This document shows positions 25,301 through 33,720 of a stretch of DNA of 64,000 bases, in pieces. Numbering within the stretch: position 1 is the stretch's first letter; each line of letters starts with the position of its first letter. The notes beneath the pieces were generated by a model. That model saw only the letters and a list, made by a program, of their open reading frames with translations. It was not told where the DNA came from and searched no databases. The stretch covers positions 1-64,000 of the forward strand of contig CAKKPP010000006.1 in NCBI GenBank assembly GCA_919901745.1, given 5' to 3'. This stretch comes from Chloroflexota bacterium. GTDB lineage: Bacteria > Chloroflexota > Limnocylindria > Limnocylindrales > CSP1-4. A program made the translations under genes and the position numbers.

Positions 25301-28300
25301 TGTCGCTCTGGCCGGAGGCCCCCGGGCGACTCTCGCGATCGATCCGGCCCGACGCCAGGTAGGCCGTCTTCACCCACGACGAATCGGGCCGGGTCACGAG
25401 GGTCACCCGATCGAGGTTGTCGAAGGTGGTCGAGGTCACCCGCGCGAGCGGATCGGTGAACGAGATGAGGCGGTCGGCCGTGTCGTAGGCCGAGCTGGTG
25501 ATGACGTCCGTATCGGGCACCGACGCGCTGTAGATGCCGTCGACGAAGTTGCGGATCTCGCGGATCGGCTTGCCCGCGAAGTCGTACCAGATCCGGGTCA
25601 CCTTGCCGTAGGCGTCGGTGATGACGGTCGCCCGGTCGTTCCAGTCGAGCGCGCGCAGCTCGTTGCAGCGGGTGGATGCCTGCTGAGGACAGAGCGGTGA
25701 GGACGTTGACGTGGGATCGATCGGGCCGCGCGTGCCGGCCGGCCGGCCGGCCGTGTCGAAGTAACTGGTGACCGTCCGGGCGCCCGTGGACTGCGCGTTC
25801 TCGTAAACGGTCACCGCGATCGGTTGCCCGAACAGGTCGTACGTCGTGTTGGTGTACGCGTCGGATGAGCCCAGGCCGCCGCCCTGGTCGGCAATCTCCT
25901 GGGTGACGTTGCCGTAGGCATCGTAGGTTCGCCCGGTCTTGACGTTGGCCACGCCCGCGGTACCCGAGCCGCCGTTCGTGTAGTTCGCGATGATCGACGT
26001 CGCGCGGCCGACCGCGTCGTACCCGAACCGGGTGGTGACACTGTCGGGCGCGGTCACATCGACCGGGTCGCCGAGATACGAGTAGGTCGTCGTCGTCACC
26101 CGGTTCAGGGGATCAGTGACGCGGGTCCGGTTGCCGACCTCGTCGTACAGGAAGCTCGTCGTATTGACAAGGCCGTCGGCGACCGAGGCAACGTCCGTGA
26201 GATTGGCGGCATATGTCGTCGTCGAGACCACGCCGTCGGGATCGATCCCGACGATCGCGCGGCCCCAGGCGTCGTACGACGCCGAGCTCGAGACATTCCG
26301 ATCGGCCGTCGCGGACTGCCCCGAGACATAGTTTGCCGTGATCGTCGTGGGCAGGATCGCGGGCAGCGTGACGCCCGCGCCATAGCCGTACTTCGTGACC
26401 CGGCCGAGCACATCGGTCTCGCTATCCACCCGCCCGTCGGTGAGATAGGCCGTCGTCGCGAAGCGTGTGAAGACGGCGACCTCGTCGACATACGCGGTGC
26501 CCGATCCGGCGCCCACCGAGAAGGTCAGCCTGACCCGCCCGGTTCCGCCCTGGGGAATGGTCACGTCGTAGCTCACGACCTTCCAGGTCGTGACCGGGTC
26601 GCTGGTCAGGGCGAGTAACGCGCTGTACGTCCCGCCGGGCTTCTCGTACTCGATCGTGTAGCCGGTCGAGCTGCCGGACGCGGCCTTGATCGCCGCCTGG
26701 AAGCGGAAGGTTTCACCCGGCAGCAGCAGCGCCGATTGATAGCCGGTCTGGGTGCCGCTCAGCATGAGGGCGCCGACCCCGACATAGGGCGCCGTCTGGG
26801 TCCACGTTCCGGTGCCGCTCCAGCCGGACGTCTGGCCCTCGAAGCCCGGATTGGCGATGAACCCGGGGTCCGCTACCTGGGTCGGATGACCCTCCGCGTC
26901 GTACGCGGTTCGCACCGTCTGCGTGGACGTGCCGCCTGCCGGGTTGGTGAACGGTGACGCGGCCGCGGTCTGCCGGCCCAGCTCGTCGTAGGTGTAGTCG
27001 GTCCGGTACAGATTCACGTTGCCGGCCGCCACCGACGCCGCATATTGGTCCGCGGTCTGGGTCCAGGCCGTGAGACCGGCCGTGAGCGGGTCCGAGAAGT
27101 TGTCGACCTTGGCAGCCGCGTAGGTGCCGCGCCGCGAGGTCACCGAGTCGCCGCTGCCGGTGGTCCGATAGCGGACCTCGCTGGCGTAGTTGTCGATGCC
27201 GTCGACCGTGTAGTCGATGAGCTTGTCGAGCGGAGCGGGCGCCGCCGCGCAGGCTGCGGCCGTACACGCCACCGGGGCGTACTCGACGAGGACCGAGCCA
27301 TTCGGCGAGAGGTCGTCGTGGCGGGCGAAGCCGTTCGTGCCGGTTGCCGTTCCAGCGACATCCTGGTACCTCGGCCTGAGCCTCCAGCCCGCGTCTGTGT
27401 CGTTGCTCAGGATCCTGAGGAGCAGACCGCCAGTCGCCGCCGCCGTCACGCTGATCGGGTCGGCACCTGCATAGCCGATGGTCATGTAGTTCGCGTTTGC
27501 GCCATCGAAGCGCGGATCGTAGACGTGGTAGAGGTAGTGGCCCGTTGCGTCCGTGTAGTCAAACTTCTGGCAGCCCGACGCCCCGGAGGAAGCACAGGCC
27601 GCACTGCGCCGAGCCGGGACGACCGTGGCCAGGTCGCCTGCAGCGGTGCGACCAAATTCCATGTATCGCCCAACTGCGGAGGTCGTACTCCCGAGCTGTT
27701 CGGTGAAGCGCACCGCATTGCTCGGGTAGGTCACCGCAATCTCGCGCTGTGCCGTTCCCGATGCGAGCCCCTGTCCATCCGAGGGCAGGCGGATCGTGGC
27801 AAGGGATTCGGCGAGGCCGCTGGGGTCATAGCTCCACACCAGCGCTGTCGAGTTGGCATCCCGGTCGCGGAGAGCGATGAGGCGGCCCTCTCGATCGAAG
27901 CGGTGCTGCTCGCCGCCGAGATTTGTCACGGCGAACTCGTCGCCGGTGGTCAGCCCGTACTGATCTCCGAGTTGCGGCATCGTCCGGATCAACCCATCGT
28001 CGAACAACGCGTACGCTCCGTCGGAGGCGACGAGCGAGTACCCCGTGAGCTGGACATCGTTCGGCGTTGGGCCACCTGAGGGCGCGCTCGACGTCCCCAG
28101 CGTGTCGTGATCATTGTAGAAATTGAGCACCTGTCGGGCGTCTTCGAGCAGGTTTCGCGTCACGTAGATCCAGTGGTCCGGAATGGTCGAGGCGATCTGG
28201 ATCGGATTGACCGCGCCGGCCGGTGGGGTGGATCCGGCGTAGTACGTGAGGGTCCCGGTCACGCCGGTGCGGAGGTCCTTGGGGTGGACGACGATCGCCA

Positions 28301-31300
28301 CGGTCGATCCCCCGACCTTCTTCCATGCCCAGCGCAGATACGGATACGCGTTCAGCGCACCGAGCAGACACCCGCCACACGTGGGACTGGACCCGATCGT
28401 GGCCGGGGCGATCTGGATGCTGTTGGCGCCAACCACCTTGTCGGTCGTGTTGGCGCTCGCACCGCCGGGGTTCGCCGACCAGGCCGGCTGGCTCGCCGAC
28501 CAGTCGGAGAAGATCTGCGAACTCCGACCTTCGAAGCGCACGGAGTCGAAGTAGGCCGTGCCGGCCGTACCGTTTCCGCGGAGCTGGATGCCGTCGATGA
28601 GATAGCGGTTGCTTGACGTGCCGAAGCCGTTCGAATAGAGATCGAAGAGGACGCTGCGCTGGAAGACGTGATTCCAGGTCGCGACGGAGCCCCCGAGGGC
28701 GATCTTGGTTGCGCCGCTGACGGCGAGGTCGGTCCCCAGCGTGTAGTAGAGCCAGCCCGAGGTCCCGGTCGACTGGTTTTTGATGTGGAAACCGATGCCG
28801 ACTCCGGTCGCCCCGGTGGCCTTGGCAGCGAACGATCCAAGGATGAAATGACTGGCGTCGATCGCGGGAAAACCATAGGACGTCGACGCGGTGGCACTCG
28901 TCGAGATCGACAGGCTCGCCGCTCCCGCGTACGCCTGCGCCGTGGTGCGGGTGACGGCTCCGCCGGTCCAGCCTGGGAGATTGTTGTCTTCGACCAGCGT
29001 TGCGCGATATCGATCGAGCTGCGCGCCCGCCCCGCTGACGAGCTGACCGCTCGATGTTGCGTCGACGGCGAATCGGTTGCCCTGCGGATCACGGTAGATC
29101 CAGTCGGCTCCGTTTGATCCGGGCAGGAACGCTTCATCGAAGTTGGTCGCCCAGCCACAGGACAGCAGAATCGAGGACGTGCAATCGGTCCGGTGGGCGG
29201 AGTCGTAAAAGTACTCGAGCGACACGCGACGACCGAGGTCGACGATCTCCATGCCCGCGGGGCCATCGAAACGCAGATTCCTGGACCAGAGATTGATCCC
29301 GAGTTCGCTCCCGTCAGGCAGCGGCACAGACTTGGTCTCGCCGACGGCTGTGCCGCCTCCGGGGACCACCGCGATCGGGAACTCACTGCGGGCGACCACG
29401 GACGTTCCCACCCAACGGACATTCGAAGGGGCCGCAAGCGGGTCCTTGGCGCGCGCGAAGTACTTCGACGGATCGGCGTAGTCCGAGGCGAACACAAACG
29501 TGTTGTTCCACATCCGGATGAGGTCCGTCCGGAGGGTGTACTGGCCGGCGTTCGGCGGGGCGACCACGGGCAGGTCGATCGTGGCGGAGGTTCCGCCACT
29601 GGCGATGTCAGCGAGGAGGTCGGCGGACCCGCTGGCCGTGAACCCGGCGATGTTGACCATCATGCCGGTCGAATCGAACCAGCGGTAGCCGACGCGGTAG
29701 CAGTTCGTGGTGACGCCGCTGGCGCATTTGTTGAACGTGATCGGCGAGCCCTGGTTCTTCAGCACGACCGGCAGCGTGATCGTCTGTCCGGCCGGCATCG
29801 TCGACGGCGCGAAGTCCGTCCCGAGCGCGCCATCGAAGTCGAGCCGCGCCTGGTGGAGGTCGTAGTTGATCGTCAACAGGGGACGATTCGCGGTCGTTGC
29901 GTTGATCCCCGCGTAGATCAGCATCCGTTCGCAGGCGCTTCCGCTCGGGCAGGGCGACGTCTCGTCCTGGAGCCACAGCTTCACCCCGCTGTCGGGCTTC
30001 CAGTCGTTCGGGTTCCGGGTGTACCAGGCGCGCACGATGGGACTGAGGTCCATCGTGAAGGTGCCCGCCACCGCGGGCGGTGTGAAGGGGCCCTGGGTGA
30101 GGCTCGTGATCGTGGGCGGCTGATTGTTCCAGGTGCCGTTGCCGAACGGCCAGGGGGCCGACAGCGGGCCGACCATGACCTGGCGGGCCGCATAGCCGCC
30201 GAGGGTGACGACCCGGAGGTCGGCCGAGGTCACGAGCGCTCCGTCGGGCAGGGCAACGTCGGGGAAGTAGATCTCGGTCCGGGTCGTGCCCCAGGTCGCG
30301 GTGTCGTAGCCGATCTTGAGCGGCTCCGTCGTCGGCGAGGTGTTGGGCTGCGCCTGGGTCACCCACACGTCGCGGACGCCGGGGTTCCCGCCGTTGATCG
30401 TGCAGCCGGTCGCTCCGCCGTAGCGGATGCAGGCGGTCGGGTCGATCACGACCGGAAACACTCGCGCCGGATCGGCCAGCCACTTCGGGTCGACGGCGTA
30501 GTGCGCGACGACTTCGCCAAGCCGAACCCTGTTCTGTTCCTCCGACAGCGCGGCCACGATCGTTGGGTCGGTTGGCAGGGCCACCTCGGACGCGAGAGCC
30601 AGGAGATCGGGCCGGATCGGGGAGTCGACGGGTGCCGTGATCAGTTCGGCCGTGACCGCGTCCGGCGGGGCGTACTCGCCGGCCGCGTCGACGACGACCG
30701 GTGCGCTGATCCGTCCGACCCGTTCGCCCTTGGCGGTCGCCAGCCAGATCGTGCCGCCGCCGTCCATCGTTGGGGTCAGGCCGACCGGTTCGAGGGCGAC
30801 CCGGATCTCGGGGCGCGATTCCGCACTCCCGATCGTTGCCCGGAACTCGAACCCCTCCGGGGTCGGCAGGATCTCGAAGCCCGGATCCTTGCCGAGGCCG
30901 GTGAAGGCCAGCCGGTCGCGGGCCGCCTCGACCGATCCACCGGCCAATCCCGGGACGCGGATGCGGAGTCGATAGGCGCCGGCCGCGAGCTCGACCACGC
31001 GTTCTGATCCCAGGTCGACGCTGGTCCGGACATCGAGGTCGTTGGCGGCCGAGCGCTGGTCGTAGCCGCCCTTTGCGTCATCGACGAGGCGGACGTCGAT
31101 CGGCTGCCAGGCGCCGCCGGCGTCGCGGTAGTTCAGACGCCCCAGCGAGATCGCCTTGCTAAAGGTCCCGTCGGGGTTCTGGATGACCGTCGAGTGTTCG
31201 GTCCGGAGCGACACGATCTCCGTCGCCCGCGCCGGTCGTGCGACGGGCGCCGGCTCGACCCGGGTCGAGGTCGGTCCAGCCGCGACAAAGCCACCGCCGG

Positions 31301-31484
31301 ACGGCTCAAGGTCGATCGGAGCCGCTGGTCGAGCCCGGATCGCGTCGACGGTGTTCGGCGCCGTCGCCGGAGGAGCGTCGACTTCGACCACGTCGGAGGG
31401 AAGCGCGGCGACGGCCTGGGGCGCCATGACCAGGAGGGCGAGAACGGCCGGGAGAAGTCGAGAACGAGCCGAGCGCCGAGCCAT
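19308..31484 (-). CDS. Giant secreted RHS-repeat/FN3 protein with HNH nuclease tip
   Basis: A 4058-residue polymorphic toxin. The ATG at 31484 follows GGAGGGG by six bases and opens a Sec signal peptide (RSRLLPAVLALLVMAPQAVA, cleavage after about residue 26). Next comes a DNRLRE-like module (GYDTATWGTTRTEIYFPDV), then long YD/RHS repeats (YDxxGR type) to about residue 2700. Four fibronectin type III domains (about 2730-3550) follow, interleaved with two identical beta modules starting SISVRASSSGVYD. The RHS core (RYDPYGETLASV to LVDPDGH, ending near 3750) comes last. The variable tip ends in an HNH nuclease: CSYCRANPAQQVDHVIARSQ, then NLAPACGWCNRSKSD (about 3980-4025). It likely kills neighbours by DNA cleavage. 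The immunity gene follows by one base. FN3 domains before the core are unusual and include a recent 948-bp tandem duplication. Confidence 0.93.
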   Translation of the reverse strand: MARRSARSRLLPAVLALLVMAPQAVAALPSDVVEVDAPPATAPNTVDAIRARPAAPIDLEPSGGGFVAAGPTSTRVEPAPVARPARATEIVSLRTEHSTVIQNPDGTFSKAISLGRLNYRDAGGAWQPIDVRLVDDAKGGYDQRSAANDLDVRTSVDLGSERVVELAAGAYRLRIRVPGLAGGSVEAARDRLAFTGLGKDPGFEILPTPEGFEFRATIGSAESRPEIRVALEPVGLTPTMDGGGTIWLATAKGERVGRISAPVVVDAAGEYAPPDAVTAELITAPVDSPIRPDLLALASEVALPTDPTIVAALSEEQNRVRLGEVVAHYAVDPKWLADPARVFPVVIDPTACIRYGGATGCTINGGNPGVRDVWVTQAQPNTSPTTEPLKIGYDTATWGTTRTEIYFPDVALPDGALVTSADLRVVTLGGYAARQVMVGPLSAPWPFGNGTWNNQPPTITSLTQGPFTPPAVAGTFTMDLSPIVRAWYTRNPNDWKPDSGVKLWLQDETSPCPSGSACERMLIYAGINATTANRPLLTINYDLHQARLDFDGALGTDFAPSTMPAGQTITLPVVLKNQGSPITFNKCASGVTTNCYRVGYRWFDSTGMMVNIAGFTASGSADLLADIASGGTSATIDLPVVAPPNAGQYTLRTDLIRMWNNTFVFASDYADPSKYFARAKDPLAAPSNVRWVGTSVVARSEFPIAVVPGGGTAVGETKSVPLPDGSELGINLWSRNLRFDGPAGMEIVDLGRRVSLEYFYDSAHRTDCTSSILLSCGWATNFDEAFLPGSNGADWIYRDPQGNRFAVDATSSGQLVSGAGAQLDRYRATLVEDNNLPGWTGGAVTRTTAQAYAGAASLSISTSATASTSYGFPAIDASHFILGSFAAKATGATGVGIGFHIKNQSTGTSGWLYYTLGTDLAVSGATKIALGGSVATWNHVFQRSVLFDLYSNGFGTSSNRYLIDGIQLRGNGTAGTAYFDSVRFEGRSSQIFSDWSASQPAWSANPGGASANTTDKVVGANSIQIAPATIGSSPTCGGCLLGALNAYPYLRWAWKKVGGSTVAIVVHPKDLRTGVTGTLTYYAGSTPPAGAVNPIQIASTIPDHWIYVTRNLLEDARQVLNFYNDHDTLGTSSAPSGGPTPNDVQLTGYSLVASDGAYALFDDGLIRTMPQLGDQYGLTTGDEFAVTNLGGEQHRFDREGRLIALRDRDANSTALVWSYDPSGLAESLATIRLPSDGQGLASGTAQREIAVTYPSNAVRFTEQLGSTTSAVGRYMEFGRTAAGDLATVVPARRSAACASSGASGCQKFDYTDATGHYLYHVYDPRFDGANANYMTIGYAGADPISVTAAATGGLLLRILSNDTDAGWRLRPRYQDVAGTATGTNGFARHDDLSPNGSVLVEYAPVACTAAACAAAPAPLDKLIDYTVDGIDNYASEVRYRTTGSGDSVTSRRGTYAAAKVDNFSDPLTAGLTAWTQTADQYAASVAAGNVNLYRTDYTYDELGRQTAAASPFTNPAGGTSTQTVRTAYDAEGHPTQVADPGFIANPGFEGQTSGWSGTGTWTQTAPYVGVGALMLSGTQTGYQSALLLPGETFRFQAAIKAASGSSTGYTIEYEKPGGTYSALLALTSDPVTTWKVVSYDVTIPQGGTGRVRLTFSVGAGSGTAYVDEVAVFTRFATTAYLTDGRVDSETDVLGRVTKYGYGAGVTLPAILPTTITANYVSGQSATADRNVSSSASYDAWGRAIVGIDPDGVVSTTTYAANLTDVASVADGLVNTTSFLYDEVGNRTRVTDPLNRVTTTTYSYLGDPVDVTAPDSVTTRFGYDAVGRATSIIANYTNGGSGTAGVANVKTGRTYDAYGNVTQEIADQGGGLGSSDAYTNTTYDLFGQPIAVTVYENAQSTGARTVTSYFDTAGRPAGTRGPIDPTSTSSPLCPQQASTRCNELRALDWNDRATVITDAYGKVTRIWYDFAGKPIREIRNFVDGIYSASVPDTDVITSSAYDTADRLISFTDPLARVTSTTFDNLDRVTLVTRPDSSWVKTAYLASGRIDRESRPGASGQSDSQVGWTKRVYDAAGRQTTTLLDFDTSDGAQYSLTTFESGTGEGFTTASNVFIATGATLSTATGPATGRYARRIVTSAATKNQGVSLPLSGTFLAGHTYQATVYASGSTAGQAWGVYLGFPAASSYGEANFTSTGSGWQRLDLTWTPTSTYASGVVIAFRGNREQFSANTVTIDDVQVWDTASPTRHAPSVTAFDAAGQVIASVAPPAKAGEAPQVTGSTYDTAGRLSAVSVNQIDGAGTSAPDVNLTTSYAYDALGDQTDATDPGGTVSHYAFDRGGRITAATQNYIAGNPGSTATINVTSKLAYNDRGELTARCTARQVQADACDPTAAPTSSWRYTYDAAGHVLTETPPTNVGTALATTTNFYDTASGGARLTSSCDATGSGACTTPLRHTDLTYDALGRLTQSIIHQGAGTASPKIRTLSTYDGAGQRAALDRFENGSASAADALSFGFDLLGRETTVSRSGAPITTSTYNPDGSVATRKDHAISSTAATFGYDLRGNLVSVTSPLTAGATTFSWRLDGLLDARSWPTGTNSGTFAYDGAKRPIGLSEKQGAATLAFFGRTYDRGGTVTSETQALTGITGDAGGGTQTFSYDPLDRVTQATIGATTKSYAYDADSNRVSQTENGVVATFAFDRTGAPRTLTIDGVAANYVSDGYGNLTSSVVPATPAPDTIAPSTPGGLTATALGDTTIGLSWTAATDNVAVSAYAIERDGSPLIVVAGSAIAFTDRSAAPGTAYTYRIRALDAAGLQSALSASAGATTSGSPADSTPPSTPTGLSASAVGTRIDLAWTASTDNVGVTKYRIFRGGTYLTQVAAGTTAWSDTGLTSATAYSYTVAAVDAAANESAQSTSAGATTSGGGGGSISVRASSSGVYDVSSTTAVVVSKPSGTLDGDYLVVAIHQTIAQTTLTPPTGWTELTGSPIDGSTTQRTRVFSRTAAAEPASWTFTSSAGARFAWGAIALANPDPTTPLHASATLALAATGSPTGPAVTTSVAGALLLDLKTSRALTGGTVAWTPPTGFTEQLDVSTGSTGTNGGLTIASLVAAAAGSQGGFSSTVSPGTERVQTALIAVAPGPGGGAPPPDTTPPTVPTGLGLTVVDNHRLDLAWTASTDTVGVQGYRIYRDGTLLTTVGSNAWSDTGLAPATAYSYTVAAVDAAANESAQSTSAGATTSGGGGGSISVRASSSGVYDVSSTTAVVVSKPSGTLDGDYLVVAIHQTIAQTTLTPPTGWTELTGSPIDGSTTQRTRVFSRTAAAEPASWTFTSSAGARFAWGAIALANPDPTTPLHASATLALAATGSPTGPAVTTSVAGALLLDLKTSRALTGGTVAWTPPTGFTEQLDVSTGSTGTNGGLTIASLVAAAAGSQGGFSSTVSPGTERVQTALIAVAPGPGGGAPPPDTTPPTVPTGLGLTVVDNHRLDLAWTASTDTVGVQGYRIYRDGTLVATTGSPTYVDGGLASGSAHSYTVAAIDGAGNASAQSTSANGTTAIPPVTSTGYAYDLADRLTGITPTSGSATSFTIDALGRHKAKTAAGVTDTYAYVGSSEVIAKITPSTGASTSSIVDPTGARTAVSTSSGGFGWTLSDLHGNSAGYATLGGGVISDARRYDPYGETLASVSSGLARPWGYQGRLLLSASGDAELYDFVFRAYVPDLGAFSSPDDLAGSALDPITFNRYLYAGADPATLVDPDGHAFVNRNLYDGGAPGSVRAGTSGPSPARQAAARKAEARVTSRTPSRSVPVKGPSRVRVNRALAADLQMAGAGRDAWLRTEASQRAEFGRAAQLGTSPLGEFVEGFAQGAPIGLAAGAACALSGPLCLGIGGIGLASAGLAVANGESLVPSDARGWGSLAGGFSGGWAGYRGAGAAKTLPATWPADSWLAPAPGKVLTIPSGSAGGAGAGARISSGIRLQYFASDRVPPLCSYCRANPAQQVDHVIARSQGGDLTGANLAPACGWCNRSKSDRPAPANPPPGFTGSWPPEWWPERIVNWWTVTYRGN
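20233..20841 (-). repeat. 609-bp direct repeat, RHS core copy inside the main gene
   Basis: Partner of 18146-18754. It covers the end of the last FN3 domain, the final RHS repeats and the core up to the DPDG motif. Recombination between the two copies would replace the HNH tip and remove the immunity gene. Confidence 0.9.
20968..22863 (-). repeat. Tandem duplication with 948-bp period inside the RHS gene
   Basis: Units 20968-21915 and 21916-22863 are identical for about the first 900 bp and similar for the rest. Each encodes one beta module (SISVRASSSGVYD onward) plus parts of the flanking FN3 domains. The period is an exact multiple of three (316 codons), so the frame is kept. Near identity implies a very recent event, ongoing copy-number change, or an assembly effect. 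Confidence 0.9.
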
Positions 31485-31649
31485 CACGAACCCCTCCGAG
31501 AGCTGAACACGGAACGATGGGCGAGGCGCCGGCCCCACATGGCCATCGAGCAGCGCGACCACGAGCGAACGCCTGCGCGGCGTCGCGGCTTGACCACGGG
31601 AACCCTCCTCGACGGGGGTCCAACATGACGGGACCTCCTCGATCCGGAC

Positions 31650-31679
31650 GCTAGCCAGCGGGCTTGACGCGAGTCAACC
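31650..31679 (-). promoter_or_regulatory. Possible promoter of the RHS gene
   Basis: On the minus strand TTGACT (31679-31674), an 18-nt spacer and TAGCGT (31655-31650). The -35 is good and the -10 weak. Transcription would begin near 31643 and leave a leader of about 160 nt. The rest of 31685-31879, between this promoter and the kinase gene, holds nothing I can name. Confidence 0.35.
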
Positions 31680-31879
31680 CGGACCTTGGGGGAGGTACCG
31701 CGCCGTCGCTCCGGGCCGCCGTGATCAGTCAGCCCCGATCAGGACCCGCGGGTTGCTCGGGAGGCTCCCAAGGTCTGGTGCGGCCCGGCACCGAACGGGT
31801 GAAGGGTCGTGGCGAGTGCACGTCGGCCGAGCGCCCGTCGGCCGATCGCCACGTCCCGATCGTCGCCGATATGAGCCGA

Positions 31880-32542
31880 TCAGACCTGACCCAGAGGTGC
31901 CGGTAACACCGGTTCGTGAATGACGTCCAAGCGTTCCCCGGCGGTGACGGCCAACGCGACTCCGTCGATGGCGGCCGGATCGATCAACCGATGGATCGCG
32001 TCGAAACCCTCGGCCCGCAAGTGCTCGTCCGTTGCGGATTGGCGGAGGGCGGCCAGCTGGCGATCCACAACGTCGGCCGGGACCACGCGCCCCGGGCGTG
32101 CCGCGTTCCGCGCGTGCACCCCGGCCGCCGCCACGTCGAGCACGATCGCGATCGCCCGGATGGGTTCGAAGGTGGGCTCGCCTCCCGCCCGGTCGGGAGT
32201 CGGGCGCCGAGCCAGCAACGCTCGTCTCGCATGCGGCTCGATGTTGGTGGCATCGACGATCGTCAGCTCGCGCCTCTCGAGCCTTGCGGCGAGGTCGCGA
32301 TGGAGGATCTCGAATGCACGGCGCGACACCCGCTGATCGGCCTCCCCGCGTCCGAGTTCGGCACGCAGCGCGTCGGACGACAGGATCGACGAATCGGGAA
32401 ACCAGCGCCGAGCGAACGTGGACTTGCCCGCTCCGGAGGCCCCAACGAGGACCACGAGCGACGGCACGGGGATCCGGAGCCGCCTCTGAGGCGCCAGGTC
32501 GTTCCTCTCTGGAGGGTCCACCGTTTCCGCCACAGTCGTCAT
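31880..32542 (-). CDS. P-loop kinase (AAA_33/polynucleotide-kinase-like)
   Basis: A 220-residue P-loop protein. Walker A is VLVGASGAGKSTFARRWF (Gly34-Ser41). It is followed by ILSSDALRAELGRGEADQRVS and the strand LTIVDATNIEPHARRAL, the typical order in the AAA_33/PNK-kinase/zeta-toxin-like group. A conserved ARNAARPGRVVPADVVDRQLAAL segment resembles the lid and base-binding region of polynucleotide kinase. The substrate may be an RNA/DNA 5' end or a small metabolite. ATG is 10 nt after the citrate synthase stop, so the two form an operon. Confidence 0.82.
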   Translation of the reverse strand: MTTVAETVDPPERNDLAPQRRLRIPVPSLVVLVGASGAGKSTFARRWFPDSSILSSDALRAELGRGEADQRVSRRAFEILHRDLAARLERRELTIVDATNIEPHARRALLARRPTPDRAGGEPTFEPIRAIAIVLDVAAAGVHARNAARPGRVVPADVVDRQLAALRQSATDEHLRAEGFDAIHRLIDPAAIDGVALAVTAGERLDVIHEPVLPAPLGQV

Positions 32543-32552
32543 CCCGTGCTCG

Positions 32553-33659
32553 TCAGCCCGGCAGGTCGCGCTCGTCCGCTCCGATGTAGATCGCGCTGGG
32601 CCGGATCAGCCGGTTGGCCCCGGCCTGCTCGATGGCATGAGCGGTCCAGCCGGCATGGCGTGCAAGGGCGAAGGTCGCCGGGAAGAGGTCCGGGCTGAGC
32701 CCGACGCCCTGCAGCACCGAGGCGGCGTAGTACTCGACATTCGTCTTGAGCGCACGCTCCGGGTGCCGTTCGGCAAGGACTCGCAGTGCCACGTCCTCGA
32801 CCCCGATCGCGAGCTCAAGCCAGTCAGGCTTCAGCTCCATCGACTCGGCGACCGTGCGCAGGGCCGCCGCCCGAGGATCGTAGGCGCGGTACACGCGATG
32901 GCCGAAGCCCATCAACCGTTCGCCGCGATCGAGCGCGGCGCGGATCCAGGCCTCGGCGTGCTCGACCGAGCCCATCTGGTGCAGCTGTTCCACGACCTCC
33001 GACGGCGCACCGCCGTGGAGCGGGCCCTTCAGCGCCCCGATCGCACCGACGACCGCCGATGCGAGGTCGGACCGCGTGGAGGTGATGACTCGCGCCGTGA
33101 AGGTCGAGGCATTGAGCCCGTGTTCCGCGCCAACGATGAAGTAGGCGTCCAGGGCGCGTGCCGTCGCCGCGTCGGGCGCCGATCCCTTGAGTTGCCAGAG
33201 GAACCCGGCCGCGAGATCGAGCGACGGGTCGGGGTCGACCGGCTCGAGGCCCTGGCGGAGCCGCGCGAACGCGGCGAGGGCCGAGGGAGAGAACGCGGTC
33301 AGAGCGCGCGCCTGCTCGGCGGTCGGCGGCCAGTCGAGTTGCTGCGTTGCCCCCCACACGGAGACGGCGGTGCGCAGCGCGTCCATCGGCTTGGCCGTCG
33401 CCGGCAGGGCACGCAGGGCCACCATGACCGCGTCGGGGACGGGTGCGGTCGAAAGCCGATGCGCGGGGTCCCAGTCGCCGGTCCACAGGAGGTTCGCGAC
33501 GGCCGGATACGTCCCGCGGGCGACGAGATCGCCGATCCGGTAGCCGCGGTAGAGGAGCCTTCCGGCTTCGCCGTCGACGCGGCCGAGGGCGGTTTCGGCG
33601 GCCGGTACCCCCTCGAGACCGGGGGAGTAGGCCCGGGGCGTGGTCGGTGATTCGGTCAT
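32553..33659 (-). CDS. Citrate synthase
   Basis: A 368-residue citrate synthase that condenses oxaloacetate and acetyl-CoA. Active-site histidines are in VGAEHGLNASTFTAR and LMGFGHRVYRAYDPR, with HGGAPSEVVEQL between. The third catalytic residue region is LKTNVEYYAASVL, with Glu where GltA has Asp; the same NVE pattern occurs in the CitA-like subgroup, so it is probably functional. A methylcitrate synthase role is possible. The ATG at 33659 is preferred over 33668 because TACCAT lies exactly 7 nt upstream; that hexamer overlaps the 33668 ATG. Confidence 0.92.
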   Translation of the reverse strand: MTESPTTPRAYSPGLEGVPAAETALGRVDGEAGRLLYRGYRIGDLVARGTYPAVANLLWTGDWDPAHRLSTAPVPDAVMVALRALPATAKPMDALRTAVSVWGATQQLDWPPTAEQARALTAFSPSALAAFARLRQGLEPVDPDPSLDLAAGFLWQLKGSAPDAATARALDAYFIVGAEHGLNASTFTARVITSTRSDLASAVVGAIGALKGPLHGGAPSEVVEQLHQMGSVEHAEAWIRAALDRGERLMGFGHRVYRAYDPRAAALRTVAESMELKPDWLELAIGVEDVALRVLAERHPERALKTNVEYYAASVLQGVGLSPDLFPATFALARHAGWTAHAIEQAGANRLIRPSAIYIGADERDLPG

Positions 33660-33666
33660 CGCCGTC

Positions 33667-33672
33667 ATGGTA
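33667..33672 (-). promoter_or_regulatory. -10 element of the citrate synthase gene, leaderless type
   Basis: TACCAT on the minus strand is followed by 7 nt and the ATG at 33659. There is no ribosome binding site. Confidence 0.5.
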
Positions 33673-33720
33673 GTCCGGACGGCCTCGGACCGTCCGCGCC
33701 GCGGCGTCCCCTGGGACGGG

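Noticed and set aside
31306-31626. 106-codon minus-strand frame with GGAGG seven bases before its ATG, overlapping the RHS start
   Set aside because: The peptide looks random and overlaps the signal-peptide region out of phase. A leader-peptide role cannot be excluded but nothing supports it.
31664-31906. 80-codon plus-strand frame between the RHS and kinase genes
   Set aside because: No ribosome site, unremarkable composition, and it lies antisense to the likely RHS promoter.
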